Positions 11,711 through 21,057 of a stretch of 64,000 bases of DNA are shown in pieces. The DNA is from Vibrio sp. HDW18 (GTDB lineage Bacteria > Pseudomonadota > Gammaproteobacteria > Enterobacterales > Vibrionaceae). Numbering within the stretch: position 1 is the stretch's first letter; the number at the start of each line of letters is the position of its first letter. The DNA lies in assembly GCF_011306175.1 (NCBI RefSeq), contig NZ_CP049913.1, positions 1,736,001 through 1,800,000 of the forward strand, given 5' to 3'. The notes under the pieces were generated by a model that was given only the letters and a program-made list of their open reading frames with translations, had not been told where the DNA came from and searched no databases. Both the position numbers and the translations under genes were made by a program.

Positions 11711-11813
11711 ATGTTATACCCGTGCGACTTGCCGCCTAACGGCAACGAGAGCGGGAATTTTTGAGTTAAGAATAAAAACACGCTGTAAAGAGACAGCTAA
11801 AGCTGAGGACTGT

Positions 11814-12752
11814 GTGAGCGAAGCCTTATCTATCGATCCCTTATCTGCTGAACCTTTATCGACAGATCTGGGGATGGTTGAACGATTTTTAGATGCGATG
11901 TGGTTAGAGCGCGGCTTAGCGGAAAATACCGTCGCTTCTTATCGCAATGATTTGATTAAATTATTAGATTGGATGGCTGCGCAGGGCTATCGATTAGATT
12001 TCATTAGCTTTGCTGGCCTGCTGGAGTATCAGAGCTGGTTAAGCGAGCAAAATTACCAAGCGACCTCCAAAGCGCGCATGCTATCGGCCATTCGGCGGCT
12101 GTTTCAGTATTTGCACCGTGAGCAAGTGCGTGCCGATGATCCGAGCGCACTGTTGATCAGCCCCAAATTACCGGTGCGTCTGCCCAAAGATTTGAGTGAG
12201 GCGCAAGTTGAGGCGCTGCTGAATGCACCAGATCCACAAGCGCCGATTGAGCTACGCGATAAAGCGATGCTCGAACTGCTGTACGCCACCGGTTTGCGGG
12301 TCACTGAATTAGTCTCGCTGACCATGGAAAATATGAGCTTGCGCCAAGGGGTGGTGCGCGTGACCGGTAAAGGTGGCAAAGAGCGTTTGGTGCCGATGGG
12401 CGAAAATGCCGTAGAATGGATTGAAACTTTTTTACAGCACGGACGGTCTTTACTATTAGGTGAACGGACTTCAGATATTGTGTTTCCGAGCAGCCGTGGT
12501 CAACAGATGACCCGGCAAACCTTCTGGCATCGCATCAAATACTATGCGCTGATTGCGCAGATTGAACTCGATCAACTCTCGCCGCACGTATTGCGGCATG
12601 CGTTTGCGACTCATCTGCTCAATTATGGCGCGGATTTGCGTGTGGTGCAGATGCTGCTTGGGCATAGTGATTTATCCACCACCCAAATTTATACGCATGT
12701 CGCGACCGAGCGGCTTAAACAACTCCACAACGAGCACCATCCAAGGGCTTGA
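11814..12752 (+). CDS. xerD: Tyrosine recombinase XerD
   Basis: Site-specific recombinase that acts with XerC at dif sites to resolve chromosome dimers; in V. cholerae it is also used by CTX-type phages. The N-terminal core-binding domain begins around ERFLDAMWLERGLAENT. The catalytic domain shows ATGLRVTELVSL (first Arg), HVLRHAFATHLL (His and Arg) and LLGHSDLSTTQIYTHV (His and the nucleophile Tyr). I use the GTG at 11814 with GAGG upstream, giving 312 residues; the ATG at 11874 would be shorter than the E. coli protein. dsbC and recJ follow, the same order as in E. coli. Confidence 0.95.
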   Translation: MSEALSIDPLSAEPLSTDLGMVERFLDAMWLERGLAENTVASYRNDLIKLLDWMAAQGYRLDFISFAGLLEYQSWLSEQNYQATSKARMLSAIRRLFQYLHREQVRADDPSALLISPKLPVRLPKDLSEAQVEALLNAPDPQAPIELRDKAMLELLYATGLRVTELVSLTMENMSLRQGVVRVTGKGGKERLVPMGENAVEWIETFLQHGRSLLLGERTSDIVFPSSRGQQMTRQTFWHRIKYYALIAQIELDQLSPHVLRHAFATHLLNYGADLRVVQMLLGHSDLSTTQIYTHVATERLKQLHNEHHPRA

Positions 12753-12768
12753 AAATAAGGTGATATTG

Positions 12769-13530
12769 ATGAGCATACTGCGCCGACTAACATGGCTGGC
12801 TTTTCCTTTATTGAGCATGGCATCGGGCGTGCAAGCCAGCACTGAACCATCAAATACAGCGCAACTTGAACAGCGCTTTGCCAAACTCGGCCTGCAAGTT
12901 ATGCAGGTCAAACCGGCGGATATTGCCGGTTTACTCGAAGTGCAAACGTCTGGTGGGGTACTGTTTGCTTCCGAGGATGGTCAGCATTTTATTGCGGGCA
13001 CGCTGTACGCGCTGGATGCTAATGGCGGCTATGTTGATGTGTTGGCGCAGCGTCAAGCTCCGCTCAATGCGCAAAAATTGGCGGCACTGCAACCGAGCAT
13101 GCTGGAATTTAAAGCGGCCAACGAAAAATACGCGATCAGTGTGTTTACCGATATTTCCTGTGGCTACTGTGTGCGTTTGCACAGCCAAATCCAAGAGTAC
13201 AACGATTTAGGTATTACCGTGCGCTACTTGGCTTATCCTCGCCAAGGGCCGACTGGCCAAGTGGCTGAGCAAATGGCCGCGATTTGGTGTGCTAGCGATC
13301 CGAAAGCGGCGCTGCATGAGGCGAAAGTTAATCGTAAAACCATTAGCGCAGATTCGCTGGCCAAAGGTCAATCGCTCACCCAGTGCCAACAAACCATTGC
13401 CCAGCATTACCGACTTGGCCAAGAGTTAGGCATTAGCGGCACACCGGCGATTTTCTTGCCTAATGGTGAGATGGTTGGCGGTTATCTGCCTGCACCACAG
13501 TTGCTGCAACGCCTACAGGCCACTCAATAA
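12769..13530 (+). CDS. dsbC: Periplasmic disulfide isomerase DsbC
   Basis: Dimeric periplasmic thiol:disulfide interchange protein that corrects wrong disulfides and is kept reduced by DsbD. The start at 12769 has an AAGGTGA site and gives 253 residues. A signal peptide runs to about residue 22, ending GVQA. The N-terminal dimerisation domain is followed by a thioredoxin fold with active site CGYC in DISCGYCVRLH. A second cysteine pair (IWCASDP and LTQCQQ) matches the structural disulfide of the family. Lies 16 bases after xerD. Confidence 0.96.
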   Translation: MSILRRLTWLAFPLLSMASGVQASTEPSNTAQLEQRFAKLGLQVMQVKPADIAGLLEVQTSGGVLFASEDGQHFIAGTLYALDANGGYVDVLAQRQAPLNAQKLAALQPSMLEFKAANEKYAISVFTDISCGYCVRLHSQIQEYNDLGITVRYLAYPRQGPTGQVAEQMAAIWCASDPKAALHEAKVNRKTISADSLAKGQSLTQCQQTIAQHYRLGQELGISGTPAIFLPNGEMVGGYLPAPQLLQRLQATQ

Positions 13531-13566
13531 TCGGCTCCAATCCTCATTGACCATTAATTAAAGGAT

Positions 13567-13590
13567 CAGGCCGAAGGTAACTTTGGCCTG
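13567..13590 (+). promoter_or_regulatory. Strong hairpin over the recJ translation start region
   Basis: CAGGCCGAAG, loop GTAA, CTTTGGCCTG: a 10-bp stem with one G-T pair, ending 7 bases before the recJ ATG. The only Shine-Dalgarno-like bases (GAAGG, 13573-13577) lie within the stem and loop. There is no T-tract after it, so it is unlikely to be a normal terminator. Confidence 0.6.
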
Positions 13591-13597
13591 TCATCAC

Positions 13598-15337
13598 ATG
13601 ATAGAAATTCAACGTCGACCTGCGCCCGATCTTGCGCTGTTACCTGATCACATCGACCCACTGTTACGTCGGCTTTACCTGAGCCGTGGTGTAAGCGATG
13701 TAGCACAACTGGAAAAAGCCGCCAAAGCGCTGCATTCATTTAAACAACTGCACGGCATTGAGCGTGCGGTGGAGTTGCTGTTTACCGCGATTGTCGAGCA
13801 AAAACGCATCATAGTGGTGGGTGATTTTGATGCCGATGGCGCGACCAGCTCGGCGTTGTCGGTGTTGGCGCTGCGCATGCTTGGCAGCCGTAATGTGGAT
13901 TACTTAGTACCGAACCGCTTTGACGATGGTTACGGCTTAAGCCCTGAAGTGGTGGATCAAGCCCTGCAGCGTGGCGCACAGATGATCATGACGGTTGATA
14001 ACGGGGTCTCTTCGCTAGAGGGGGTGAGTTACGCCAAGCAGCAAGGCTTGCAAGTGTTGGTCACCGATCACCATTTACCGGGCCAACAGTTGCCGCCGGT
14101 GGATGCAATGGTGAACCCCAATTTGCAGCAGTGTGCTTTCCCCTCTAAGGCATTAGCCGGAGTTGGGGTTGCGTTCTATTTGATGATGGCGCTGTGCGTG
14201 CATATGCGTCAGCAAGGTTGGTTTGCCGCGCAAGGCATGGCTGAACCTAAATTAATGGAATTGATTGATCTAGTCGCGCTCGGCACGGTCGCTGATGTGG
14301 TGCCACTGGATGACAATAACCGCATTTTGGTCCATCAAGGTTTGCAACGCATTCGCGCTGGGCTTGCGCGTCCGGGGATCCAAGCATTGATTGAAATCGC
14401 AAAACGGGATGCATCGCGTTTGGTGGCGGCGGATTTTGGTTTTGCGCTCGGGCCACGGATCAACGCCGCTGGTCGTTTGGATGATATGTCGTTTGGGGTT
14501 GAGTTGCTGCTGTGTAATGATATCCACGCCGCAAGGCGCATGGCCAGTGAACTGGATGGCCTTAATCAAACTCGCAAAGAGATTGAAGAGGGCATGAAGC
14601 AAGAGGCGGTGGCGTTTTGTGAGCGTTTGCAACTGAGTGACGATCGCGAGCTGCCTTACGGTTTAGTGCTGTTTCAGCGAGATTGGCACCAAGGGGTGAT
14701 CGGCATTCTCGCTTCACGCATCAAAGAGAAATATCACCGCCCAGTGATTGCTTTTGCGCAAGGCAGTGATGGCAAACTGAAAGGCTCTTGCCGCTCAATT
14801 GCTGGGCTGCATATGCGCGATGCACTGGATAAAATTGACACCCAGCATCCCGGTATCATCATTAAATTTGGCGGCCATGCGATGGCGGCGGGTTTAACTA
14901 TTGAGCCGCAAAACTTTGAGCGTTTTTGTCAGCTGTTTGATCAACTGGTACGCCAAGAGCTGGATGATGCCGCCTTGCAAGGCATTATTCTCAGTGATGG
15001 TGAGCTGACGCCCGAGCAGTTTTCGCTACACACCGCTGAAATACTGCGCGCGGGCGGGCCGTGGGGGCAAGCGTTCCCTGAGCCACTGTTTGATGGCGAG
15101 TTTAAAGTATTGCACCAAAAATTGGTTGGTGATAAGCATCTCAAATTGATGTTAGAGCCGCTGTATAAAGGCTTTGCCAGCAATGTGATGATCGATGGGA
15201 TTGCGTTTAATGTTGATCTGCGCCGCTGGCCGGATGCCTCGGTCAAAACCGTTCGCTTAGCCTACAAACTCGATATCAATCAATTTCGTGGAAATCAGTC
15301 ACTGCAATTGATGATCGATCATATCGAAGCCAAATAG
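13598..15337 (+). CDS. recJ: Single-stranded-DNA-specific exonuclease RecJ
   Basis: 5'-3' exonuclease of the DHH family used in recombination, mismatch repair and base-excision repair. Motifs include VVGDFDADGATSS (metal-binding aspartates), VTDHHLPGQ (the DHH signature), and the DHHA1-type GGHAMAAGL motif. I start at the ATG at 13598 (579 residues); a TTG at 13583 would add 5. The start lies just after a strong hairpin, so translation may be weak or regulated. The E. coli follower prfB is not present here. Confidence 0.95.
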   Translation: MIEIQRRPAPDLALLPDHIDPLLRRLYLSRGVSDVAQLEKAAKALHSFKQLHGIERAVELLFTAIVEQKRIIVVGDFDADGATSSALSVLALRMLGSRNVDYLVPNRFDDGYGLSPEVVDQALQRGAQMIMTVDNGVSSLEGVSYAKQQGLQVLVTDHHLPGQQLPPVDAMVNPNLQQCAFPSKALAGVGVAFYLMMALCVHMRQQGWFAAQGMAEPKLMELIDLVALGTVADVVPLDDNNRILVHQGLQRIRAGLARPGIQALIEIAKRDASRLVAADFGFALGPRINAAGRLDDMSFGVELLLCNDIHAARRMASELDGLNQTRKEIEEGMKQEAVAFCERLQLSDDRELPYGLVLFQRDWHQGVIGILASRIKEKYHRPVIAFAQGSDGKLKGSCRSIAGLHMRDALDKIDTQHPGIIIKFGGHAMAAGLTIEPQNFERFCQLFDQLVRQELDDAALQGIILSDGELTPEQFSLHTAEILRAGGPWGQAFPEPLFDGEFKVLHQKLVGDKHLKLMLEPLYKGFASNVMIDGIAFNVDLRRWPDASVKTVRLAYKLDINQFRGNQSLQLMIDHIEAK

Positions 15338-15339
15338 AG

Positions 15340-15465
15340 TCATCCGCTTGCCACTTGAAGTGGCAGCGGTCTGTTGCTGCTGATCCACAACGCCAAATCA
15401 TTGAGTTGCGGATACTCCCATTTTGCCATTTCTTTTTCTGCCGAGGGCACTGACTGTCCACGCAT
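15340..15465 (-). pseudogene. Possible remnant ORF next to the ERIC element
   Basis: A 41-codon minus-strand frame beginning MRGQSVPSAEKEMAKWEY and ending QVASG has natural-looking composition. It stays open upstream into the edge of the ERIC element, with a TTG just inside it. I do not recognise the protein. It may be the tail of a gene cut by the ERIC insertion, or chance. The stretch also has a GCCACTT/AAGTGGC inverted repeat near 15350 that could be the recJ transcript end. Confidence 0.3.
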
Positions 15466-15507
15466 TTTGCGCCGAGCAATATCCCCAAATCGAACTCTTG
15501 CGAGCAA

Positions 15508-15645
15508 TATACCCTTCCTACTTGAAGCTGCAGCGGTGTTGGCGACGTTCGTTCACCCCAATCACCCCCAATCACATAGTTTGCCTATGCTCATGGGGAC
15601 TCACTCACTTGCCGCCGACCTGAAACTCGAAGTTGTTTGGGTATA
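15508..15645. repeat. ERIC-like intergenic repeat element
   Basis: About 138 bp bounded by TATACCC and GGGTATA, with long terminal complementarity. Read on the minus strand it contains GTGAGTCCCCATGAGC and, further on, GATTGGGGTGAACG, which match the conserved ERIC core (GTGAATCCCC and GACTGGGGTGAGCG). The end GCTGCAGCTTCAAGTAGGA is also typical of ERIC. It is slightly longer than the classic 127 bp because the GATTGGGG motif is partly duplicated. ERIC elements are non-autonomous and known from enterobacteria and V. cholerae. Confidence 0.85.
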
Positions 15646-15774
15646 AATCCTCCGGTGTTGTCGTTTTCTAGCCCATCAACGCCCCATTCGTGTGTTTTTT
15701 GTAACTGACTCGCTCAATTATTTTATGGTCTCAATTAAATATTGTTAGCAAAATGTTTGCTGGGAGGTGCTTCC

Positions 15775-15840
15775 ATGATTTGGGTCAACTTTTGGCTGGA
15801 CAGTGATATTTTAATTATGTTAATTTCTGCAGCAACTTGA
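15775..15840 (+). CDS. Possible 21-residue small ORF upstream of pdhR
   Basis: ATG at 15775 has a strong GGGAGG site 8 bases before it. The 21-codon frame starts MIWVNFWLDSD and ends LISAAT; it is hydrophobic, with two Trp and several Ile/Leu. Its stop ends exactly where the PdhR operator begins. It may be a small membrane peptide or a leader peptide. If the pdhR promoter lies within it, as operator placement in E. coli would suggest, the ORF would need its own upstream promoter. Confidence 0.35.
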   Translation: MIWVNFWLDSDILIMLISAAT

Positions 15841-15857
15841 AATTGGTATGACCAATT
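15841..15857. promoter_or_regulatory. PdhR operator
   Basis: AATTGGTATGACCAATT is a perfect palindrome matching the E. coli PdhR consensus (AATTGGT-N3-ACCAATT). It lies 38 bases before the pdhR ATG, so PdhR is expected to repress its own operon and be released by pyruvate. Confidence 0.92.
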
Positions 15858-15894
15858 GCCAGCAACAAGAATAAAAGTAAAAGAACAATAAATT

Positions 15895-16680
15895 ATGGCC
15901 TATCAAAGGATTCGTCAGCCAAAACTCTCTGATGCGATTGAACAAGAATTGGAGAGATTGATAGTGGAAGGATCACTCGCGCCCGGTCAGCAACTGCCCC
16001 CGGAACGTGAGTTGGCCAAGCAGTTTGATGTGTCTCGTCCCTCAATCAGAGAAGCGATACAACGCCTAGAAGCCAAAGGTTTGCTCACCCGCCGCCAAGG
16101 TGGTGGTACGTTCGTTAGTGATCGTATGTGGCAAAGCTTTACCGACCCTTTGCTCAATTTATTGTCTAGCCACTCCGAAACGCAGTTAGATCTGTTGGAA
16201 GCGCGCCATGCGCTGGAAGGCATCTGCGCTTATTTTGCGGCATTGCGTGGTACCGAACAAGATTTTGCTCGGATCCAACACTGTGCGACCAAGATTGCCG
16301 AAACTCAACACGGCAAGCATGTTGATCAACACGATGTCGATCAAGAAGCGGAATGTGTCATGGCATTTTTAATTGCCATTACTGAAGCGGCGCACAACGT
16401 GGTGCTATTACACATTGTGCGCAGTTTAAGCCCGCTGCTTGAGCAGAATATTCGTCAAAACTTTACATTATTACATCACCGCCCAGCAGCGGTAGAGAAA
16501 GTAACTAAGCACCGAGCTAACATTGTGAATGCGATTGTTTCTGGTCAGCCGGAAAAGGCGCGTGAAATGTCCCATTCTCATTTAGCTTATATTGAAGAAA
16601 CGTTGTTGGACTTGACCCGAGAGCAGACTCGTCGAGAGCGATCTCTGCGTCGAATTCAGCAAGGTAATGCGCCGCAATAA
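15895..16680 (+). CDS. pdhR: Pyruvate dehydrogenase complex repressor PdhR
   Basis: GntR/FadR-family repressor sensing pyruvate. The winged-helix DNA-binding domain (about residues 10-75) contains [29 protein letters not shown] and the wing RRQGGGTFV. The all-helical FCD effector domain follows to about residue 235. It is 261 residues long, close to E. coli PdhR. A perfect PdhR box sits upstream. The next gene, aceE, is 49 bases downstream, consistent with a pdhR-aceE-aceF operon. Confidence 0.96.
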   Translation: MAYQRIRQPKLSDAIEQELERLIVEGSLAPGQQLPPERELAKQFDVSRPSIREAIQRLEAKGLLTRRQGGGTFVSDRMWQSFTDPLLNLLSSHSETQLDLLEARHALEGICAYFAALRGTEQDFARIQHCATKIAETQHGKHVDQHDVDQEAECVMAFLIAITEAAHNVVLLHIVRSLSPLLEQNIRQNFTLLHHRPAAVEKVTKHRANIVNAIVSGQPEKAREMSHSHLAYIEETLLDLTREQTRRERSLRRIQQGNAPQ

Positions 16681-16729
16681 GCGGCCATTGCGATTCAACT
16701 TAATCCAACCAACAGAAGGATAGATCGCC

Positions 16730-19405
16730 ATGTCTGACATGAAGCATGACGTAGATGCACTGGAAACTCAGGAGTGGCTTGCTGCCCTTGAATCCGTTGT
16801 CCGTGAAGAAGGCGTAGAGCGTGCCCAATACCTGCTTGAGCAAGTATTGGAAAAAGCGCGTTTAGATGGGGTTGATATGCCAACCGGCGTGACCACCAAC
16901 TACATCAACACCATTCCAGCGGCGCAAGAGCCTGCTTACCCAGGTGATACCACGCTCGAAGGTCGTATTCGTTCGATCATTCGCTGGAACGCGATCATGA
17001 TCGTGCTGCGTGCCTCGAAAAAAGATTTGGAACTGGGTGGCCACATGGCTTCTTTCCAATCTTCCGCGGCGTTCTATGAGACCTGTTTCAACCACTTCTT
17101 CCGTGCGCCTAATGAGCAAGACGGTGGTGACTTGGTTTACTATCAAGGTCATATTTCTCCGGGGATCTATGCTCGCGCTTTCGTCGAAGGCCGCTTGAGT
17201 GAAGAGCAACTGGATAACTTCCGTCAGGAAGTCGATGGCAAAGGCATTCCTTCTTACCCACACCCGAAATTGATGCCTGAATTCTGGCAATTCCCGACGG
17301 TATCTATGGGTTTGGGGCCAATTTCTGCGATTTACCAAGCGCGCTTCCTGAAGTATCTCAATGGCCGTGGCCTAAAAGACACCACCGCACAGCGTGTCTA
17401 CGCTTTCCTTGGCGATGGTGAAATGGACGAGCCAGAATCACGCGGTGCGATCTCTTTCGCTGCTCGTGAGAAGCTGGATAACCTGTGTTTCCTGATCAAC
17501 TGTAACCTGCAACGTCTGGATGGCCCAGTGACGGGTAATGGTAAGATCATCCAAGAGTTGGAAGGTCTGTTCCGTGGCGCGGGTTGGAATGTGGTTAAAG
17601 TGATCTGGGGTAACGGCTGGGACAAACTGCTGGCCAAAGACACCACAGGTAAACTGCTGCAACTGATGAACGAAACGGTGGATGGCGATTACCAAACGCT
17701 CAAATCGAAAAATGGCGCGTATGTGCGTGAGCACTTCTTTGGTAAATACCCAGAGACAGCCGCGCTGGTGGCCGATATGACTGACGATGAGATCTTCGCA
17801 CTGAAACGCGGTGGTCATGAAACATCGAAAGTGTACGCAGCGTACAAAAATGCCCAAGAAACCAAAGGTCGTCCAACCGTGATCCTCGCGAAAACGGTCA
17901 AAGGCTATGGCATGGGTGAAGCGGCGGAAGGTAAGAACATTGCCCACCAAGTGAAGAAGATGGATATGACCCATGTTTTGGCGATGCGTAACCGTCTTGG
18001 CTTGCAAGATCTGATTTCCGATGAAGAGATCAAAAATCTGCCTTACCTGAAGCTAGATGAAGGCTCAAAAGAGTACGAGTACCTGCACGCTCGTCGTAAA
18101 GCGCTGCACGGTTATACCCCTGCGCGTTTGCCTAACTTCACGGGCGAATTCGTGGTGCCAGCGCTGGAAGAGTTTAAGCCGCTGCTCGAAGAGCAGAGCC
18201 GTGAAATTTCTTCAACCATGGCCTATGTCCGTTCGCTGAATATCCTGCTCAAAGATAAGAACATTGGTCAGAATATTGTGCCGATCATCGCCGATGAAGC
18301 GCGTACCTTTGGTATGGAAGGTTTGTTCCGTCAAATCGGTATCTACAACCCGCACGGTCAGAACTACACCCCACAAGATCGCGATATCGTTTCTTACTAT
18401 AAAGAAGCAACCTCAGGTCAGGTACTGCAAGAAGGGATCAACGAGCTGGGTGCAATGTCATCTTGGGTTGCGGCGGCAACCTCATACAGCACCAACAACT
18501 TGCCGATGATCCCGTTCTACATCTACTACTCAATGTTCGGTTTCCAACGCGTTGGCGACATGGCATGGATGGCGGGCGACCAACAAACGCGTGGCTTCCT
18601 ACTGGGGGCGACAGCTGGCCGTACCACACTGAACGGTGAAGGTCTGCAGCACGAAGATGGTCACTCGCACATTCTGGCGGGCACCGTTCCTAACTGTATC
18701 TCTTACGACCCAACCTTCGCTTATGAAGTGGCGGTGATCCTACAAGACGGTATTCGCCGCATGTATGGTGAGCAAGAGAACGTGTTCTACTACCTGACGG
18801 TGATGAACGAAAGCTACGCTCATCCTGCGATGCCAGTGGGTGCCGAAGAGGGGATCCGTAAGGGGATCTACAAGCTGGAAAGCTACTCATCTCAAGGAGC
18901 GGCGGGTAACAAAGCCAAAGTGCAACTGATGAGCTCAGGCACCATCATGAATGAAGTGCGTAAAGCTGCGCAAATTCTGAGTGCAGAGTACGGTGTTGCA
19001 TCGGATGTTTACTCCGTGACCTCATTTAACGAATTGGCACGTGATGGCCAAGCGTGTGAGCGCTTCAACATGCTGCACCCTACCGTGGATGCGCAAGTGC
19101 CTTACATCGCACAAGTGATGGGGACTGAGCCTGCGATTGCAGCGACCGACTACATGAAGAACTACGCGGATCAAGTACGCGCATTCATTCCGGGTGAGTC
19201 TTACAAAGTGCTGGGAACCGATGGTTTTGGCCGCTCAGACAGCCGTGAAAATCTGCGTCGTCATTTCGAAGTGAATGCTGGCTATGTGGTTGTTGCAGCG
19301 CTGAATGAATTGGCTAAACGTGGTGATGTGGAGAAATCTGTGGTTGCAGCAGCCATCAACAAATTCGACATCGATACTGAAAAAACCAACCCGCAGTACG
19401 CTTAA
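16730..19405 (+). CDS. aceE: Pyruvate dehydrogenase E1 component
   Basis: Homodimeric thiamine-diphosphate enzyme that decarboxylates pyruvate and transfers the acetyl group to lipoyl-AceF. The 891-residue protein is the single-chain gamma-proteobacterial type. The ThDP motif is seen as GDGEMDEPESRGA followed by NCNLQRLDGPV about 30 residues later, with active-site loop HQVKKMDMTH. The ATG at 16730 has an AGAAGG site. aceF starts 18 bases after the stop. E1 of 2-oxoglutarate dehydrogenase is excluded by sequence and context. Confidence 0.98.
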   Translation: MSDMKHDVDALETQEWLAALESVVREEGVERAQYLLEQVLEKARLDGVDMPTGVTTNYINTIPAAQEPAYPGDTTLEGRIRSIIRWNAIMIVLRASKKDLELGGHMASFQSSAAFYETCFNHFFRAPNEQDGGDLVYYQGHISPGIYARAFVEGRLSEEQLDNFRQEVDGKGIPSYPHPKLMPEFWQFPTVSMGLGPISAIYQARFLKYLNGRGLKDTTAQRVYAFLGDGEMDEPESRGAISFAAREKLDNLCFLINCNLQRLDGPVTGNGKIIQELEGLFRGAGWNVVKVIWGNGWDKLLAKDTTGKLLQLMNETVDGDYQTLKSKNGAYVREHFFGKYPETAALVADMTDDEIFALKRGGHETSKVYAAYKNAQETKGRPTVILAKTVKGYGMGEAAEGKNIAHQVKKMDMTHVLAMRNRLGLQDLISDEEIKNLPYLKLDEGSKEYEYLHARRKALHGYTPARLPNFTGEFVVPALEEFKPLLEEQSREISSTMAYVRSLNILLKDKNIGQNIVPIIADEARTFGMEGLFRQIGIYNPHGQNYTPQDRDIVSYYKEATSGQVLQEGINELGAMSSWVAAATSYSTNNLPMIPFYIYYSMFGFQRVGDMAWMAGDQQTRGFLLGATAGRTTLNGEGLQHEDGHSHILAGTVPNCISYDPTFAYEVAVILQDGIRRMYGEQENVFYYLTVMNESYAHPAMPVGAEEGIRKGIYKLESYSSQGAAGNKAKVQLMSSGTIMNEVRKAAQILSAEYGVASDVYSVTSFNELARDGQACERFNMLHPTVDAQVPYIAQVMGTEPAIAATDYMKNYADQVRAFIPGESYKVLGTDGFGRSDSRENLRRHFEVNAGYVVVAALNELAKRGDVEKSVVAAAINKFDIDTEKTNPQYA

Positions 19406-19423
19406 TTGAAGGAAGGAAACGTA

Positions 19424-21028
19424 ATGACAATCGAAATTTATGTACCTGACATCGGTGCGGATGAGGTTGAAGTCACTGAGATTCTGGTCAACGTTGGCGA
19501 CCAAGTGGCGGAAGAACAATCACTGATCACGGTGGAAGGCGACAAAGCATCGATGGAAGTGCCTGCTTCTCAAGCGGGCATCGTGAAAGAGATCAAAGTG
19601 GTGGTGGGTGACAAAGTGTCTACTGGCTCGCTGATCATGGTCTTTGAAGCGCAAGGTGCAGCAGCGGCTGCACCAGCTCCTCAAGCGGCGGCACCGGTTG
19701 CTGTGGCTCCAGTGGCCGCGGCTCCAGCTGCTACGGCACGCAAGGAAGTGCAAGTACCAGACATTGGTGGTGATGAAGTTGAAGTGACGGAAATCATGGT
19801 CAAAGTCGGCGATGTGGTGGCCGAAGAGCAATCACTGATCACCGTGGAAGGCGATAAAGCTTCCATGGAAGTCCCTGCGCCTTTTGCTGGCACGGTAAGC
19901 GAGATCAAAATCGCCGCGGGCGACAAAGTCTCAACCGGCTCGCTGATCATGGTATTTGAAGTGGCGGGCGCAGCACCGGTCGCGGCTCCAGTAACGGCCG
20001 CAGCAACCCCAGTTACTACTCAGTCCGCTTCAGCGCCAGCAGCAACACCAGTCGCTGCAGCAGCACCGGCCGCCAGTGGTGAGTTTAAAGAAAACCATCA
20101 GTACTTACATGCCTCACCTGTGGTGCGTCGTTTAGCACGTGAGTTTGGGGTTAATCTTGAGCAAGTGAAAGGCTCGGGCCGTAAGAACCGCATCTTAAAA
20201 GAAGACGTACAGCTTTACGTGAAAGAAGCGCTGAAACGTTTGGAATCTGGCGCGCAAGCGGCGGGTAAAGGTGACGGCTCGGCGCTTGGCTTACTGCCTT
20301 GGCCAAAAGTGGACTTTAGCAAGTTTGGTGATACCGAGGTGCAACCACTGTCGCGCATCAAGAAAATCTCGGGTGCTAACTTGCACCGTAACTGGGTGAT
20401 GATCCCGCACGTAACCCAATGGGACAACGTGGATATCACTGAGTTAGAGAAATTCCGCCAAGAGCAAAACGCGATGGAAGCCAAGCGTGATACCGGAATG
20501 AAGATCACGCCATTAGTGTTCATCATGAAAGCGGCGGCGAAAGCGTTAGAAGCTTTCCCAGCGTTCAATGCTTCTTTGTCTGACGATGGCGAAAGCTTGA
20601 TCCTGAAGAAATACGTCAATATCGGCATCGCGGTCGACACTCCGAATGGCTTGGTGGTTCCTGTGTTTAAAGATGTCAATAAGAAAGGCATCTACCAGCT
20701 ATCGAAAGAGCTGGCGGAAGTTTCGAAGAAAGCGCGCGCCGGTAAACTGATGGCGGCGGATATGCAAGGTGGCTGCTTTACTATCTCTAGCCTCGGTGGC
20801 ATTGGTGGGACTGCGTTTACGCCGATCGTTAACGCACCAGAAGTAGCGATCCTTGGCGTGTCTAAGTCGGAGATGAAGCCGGTGTGGAATGGCAAAGAGT
20901 TTGTGCCACGTCTGCAATTGCCACTGTCGCTGTCTTATGATCACCGTGTGATCGACGGTGCGGAAGGCGCTCGCTTTATCACTTACTTGAATGAGAGTCT
21001 GAGCGACATTCGTCGTTTGGTACTGTAA
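19424..21028 (+). CDS. aceF: Pyruvate dehydrogenase E2 (dihydrolipoyl acetyltransferase), two lipoyl domains
   Basis: Core of the PDH complex. Start at 19424 with GGAAGG upstream gives 534 residues. Two lipoyl domains carry the modified lysine in EGDKASMEV at residues 41 and 145. Ala/Pro-rich linkers follow each. The E1/E3-binding domain is at about 228-266 and the catalytic domain ends with YDHRVIDGA (His507, Asp511). E. coli AceF has three lipoyl domains, so this protein is one repeat shorter. The two lipoyl coding regions are highly similar in DNA, offset by 312 bp, and could recombine. Confidence 0.97.
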   Translation: MTIEIYVPDIGADEVEVTEILVNVGDQVAEEQSLITVEGDKASMEVPASQAGIVKEIKVVVGDKVSTGSLIMVFEAQGAAAAAPAPQAAAPVAVAPVAAAPAATARKEVQVPDIGGDEVEVTEIMVKVGDVVAEEQSLITVEGDKASMEVPAPFAGTVSEIKIAAGDKVSTGSLIMVFEVAGAAPVAAPVTAAATPVTTQSASAPAATPVAAAAPAASGEFKENHQYLHASPVVRRLAREFGVNLEQVKGSGRKNRILKEDVQLYVKEALKRLESGAQAAGKGDGSALGLLPWPKVDFSKFGDTEVQPLSRIKKISGANLHRNWVMIPHVTQWDNVDITELEKFRQEQNAMEAKRDTGMKITPLVFIMKAAAKALEAFPAFNASLSDDGESLILKKYVNIGIAVDTPNGLVVPVFKDVNKKGIYQLSKELAEVSKKARAGKLMAADMQGGCFTISSLGGIGGTAFTPIVNAPEVAILGVSKSEMKPVWNGKEFVPRLQLPLSLSYDHRVIDGAEGARFITYLNESLSDIRRLVL

Positions 21029-21037
21029 GCGAGTTTT

Positions 21038-21057
21038 CGGGTGGTGTAAGCCACCCG
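21038..21057 (+). terminator. Hairpin after aceF
   Basis: CGGGTGG, loop TGTAAG, CCACCCG, 10 bases after the aceF stop. There is no clear T-tract, so it is either a weak terminator or a 3'-end stabilising stem that lowers read-through into lpd. The rest of the 262-base gap presumably holds the lpd promoter; I found no convincing boxes. Confidence 0.5.

Noticed and set aside
15276..15575. A 99-codon minus-strand ORF covering the recJ end and part of the ERIC element
   Set aside because: It reads across recJ and ERIC in an unnatural frame; the alternative short frame at 15340-15465 looks more protein-like.
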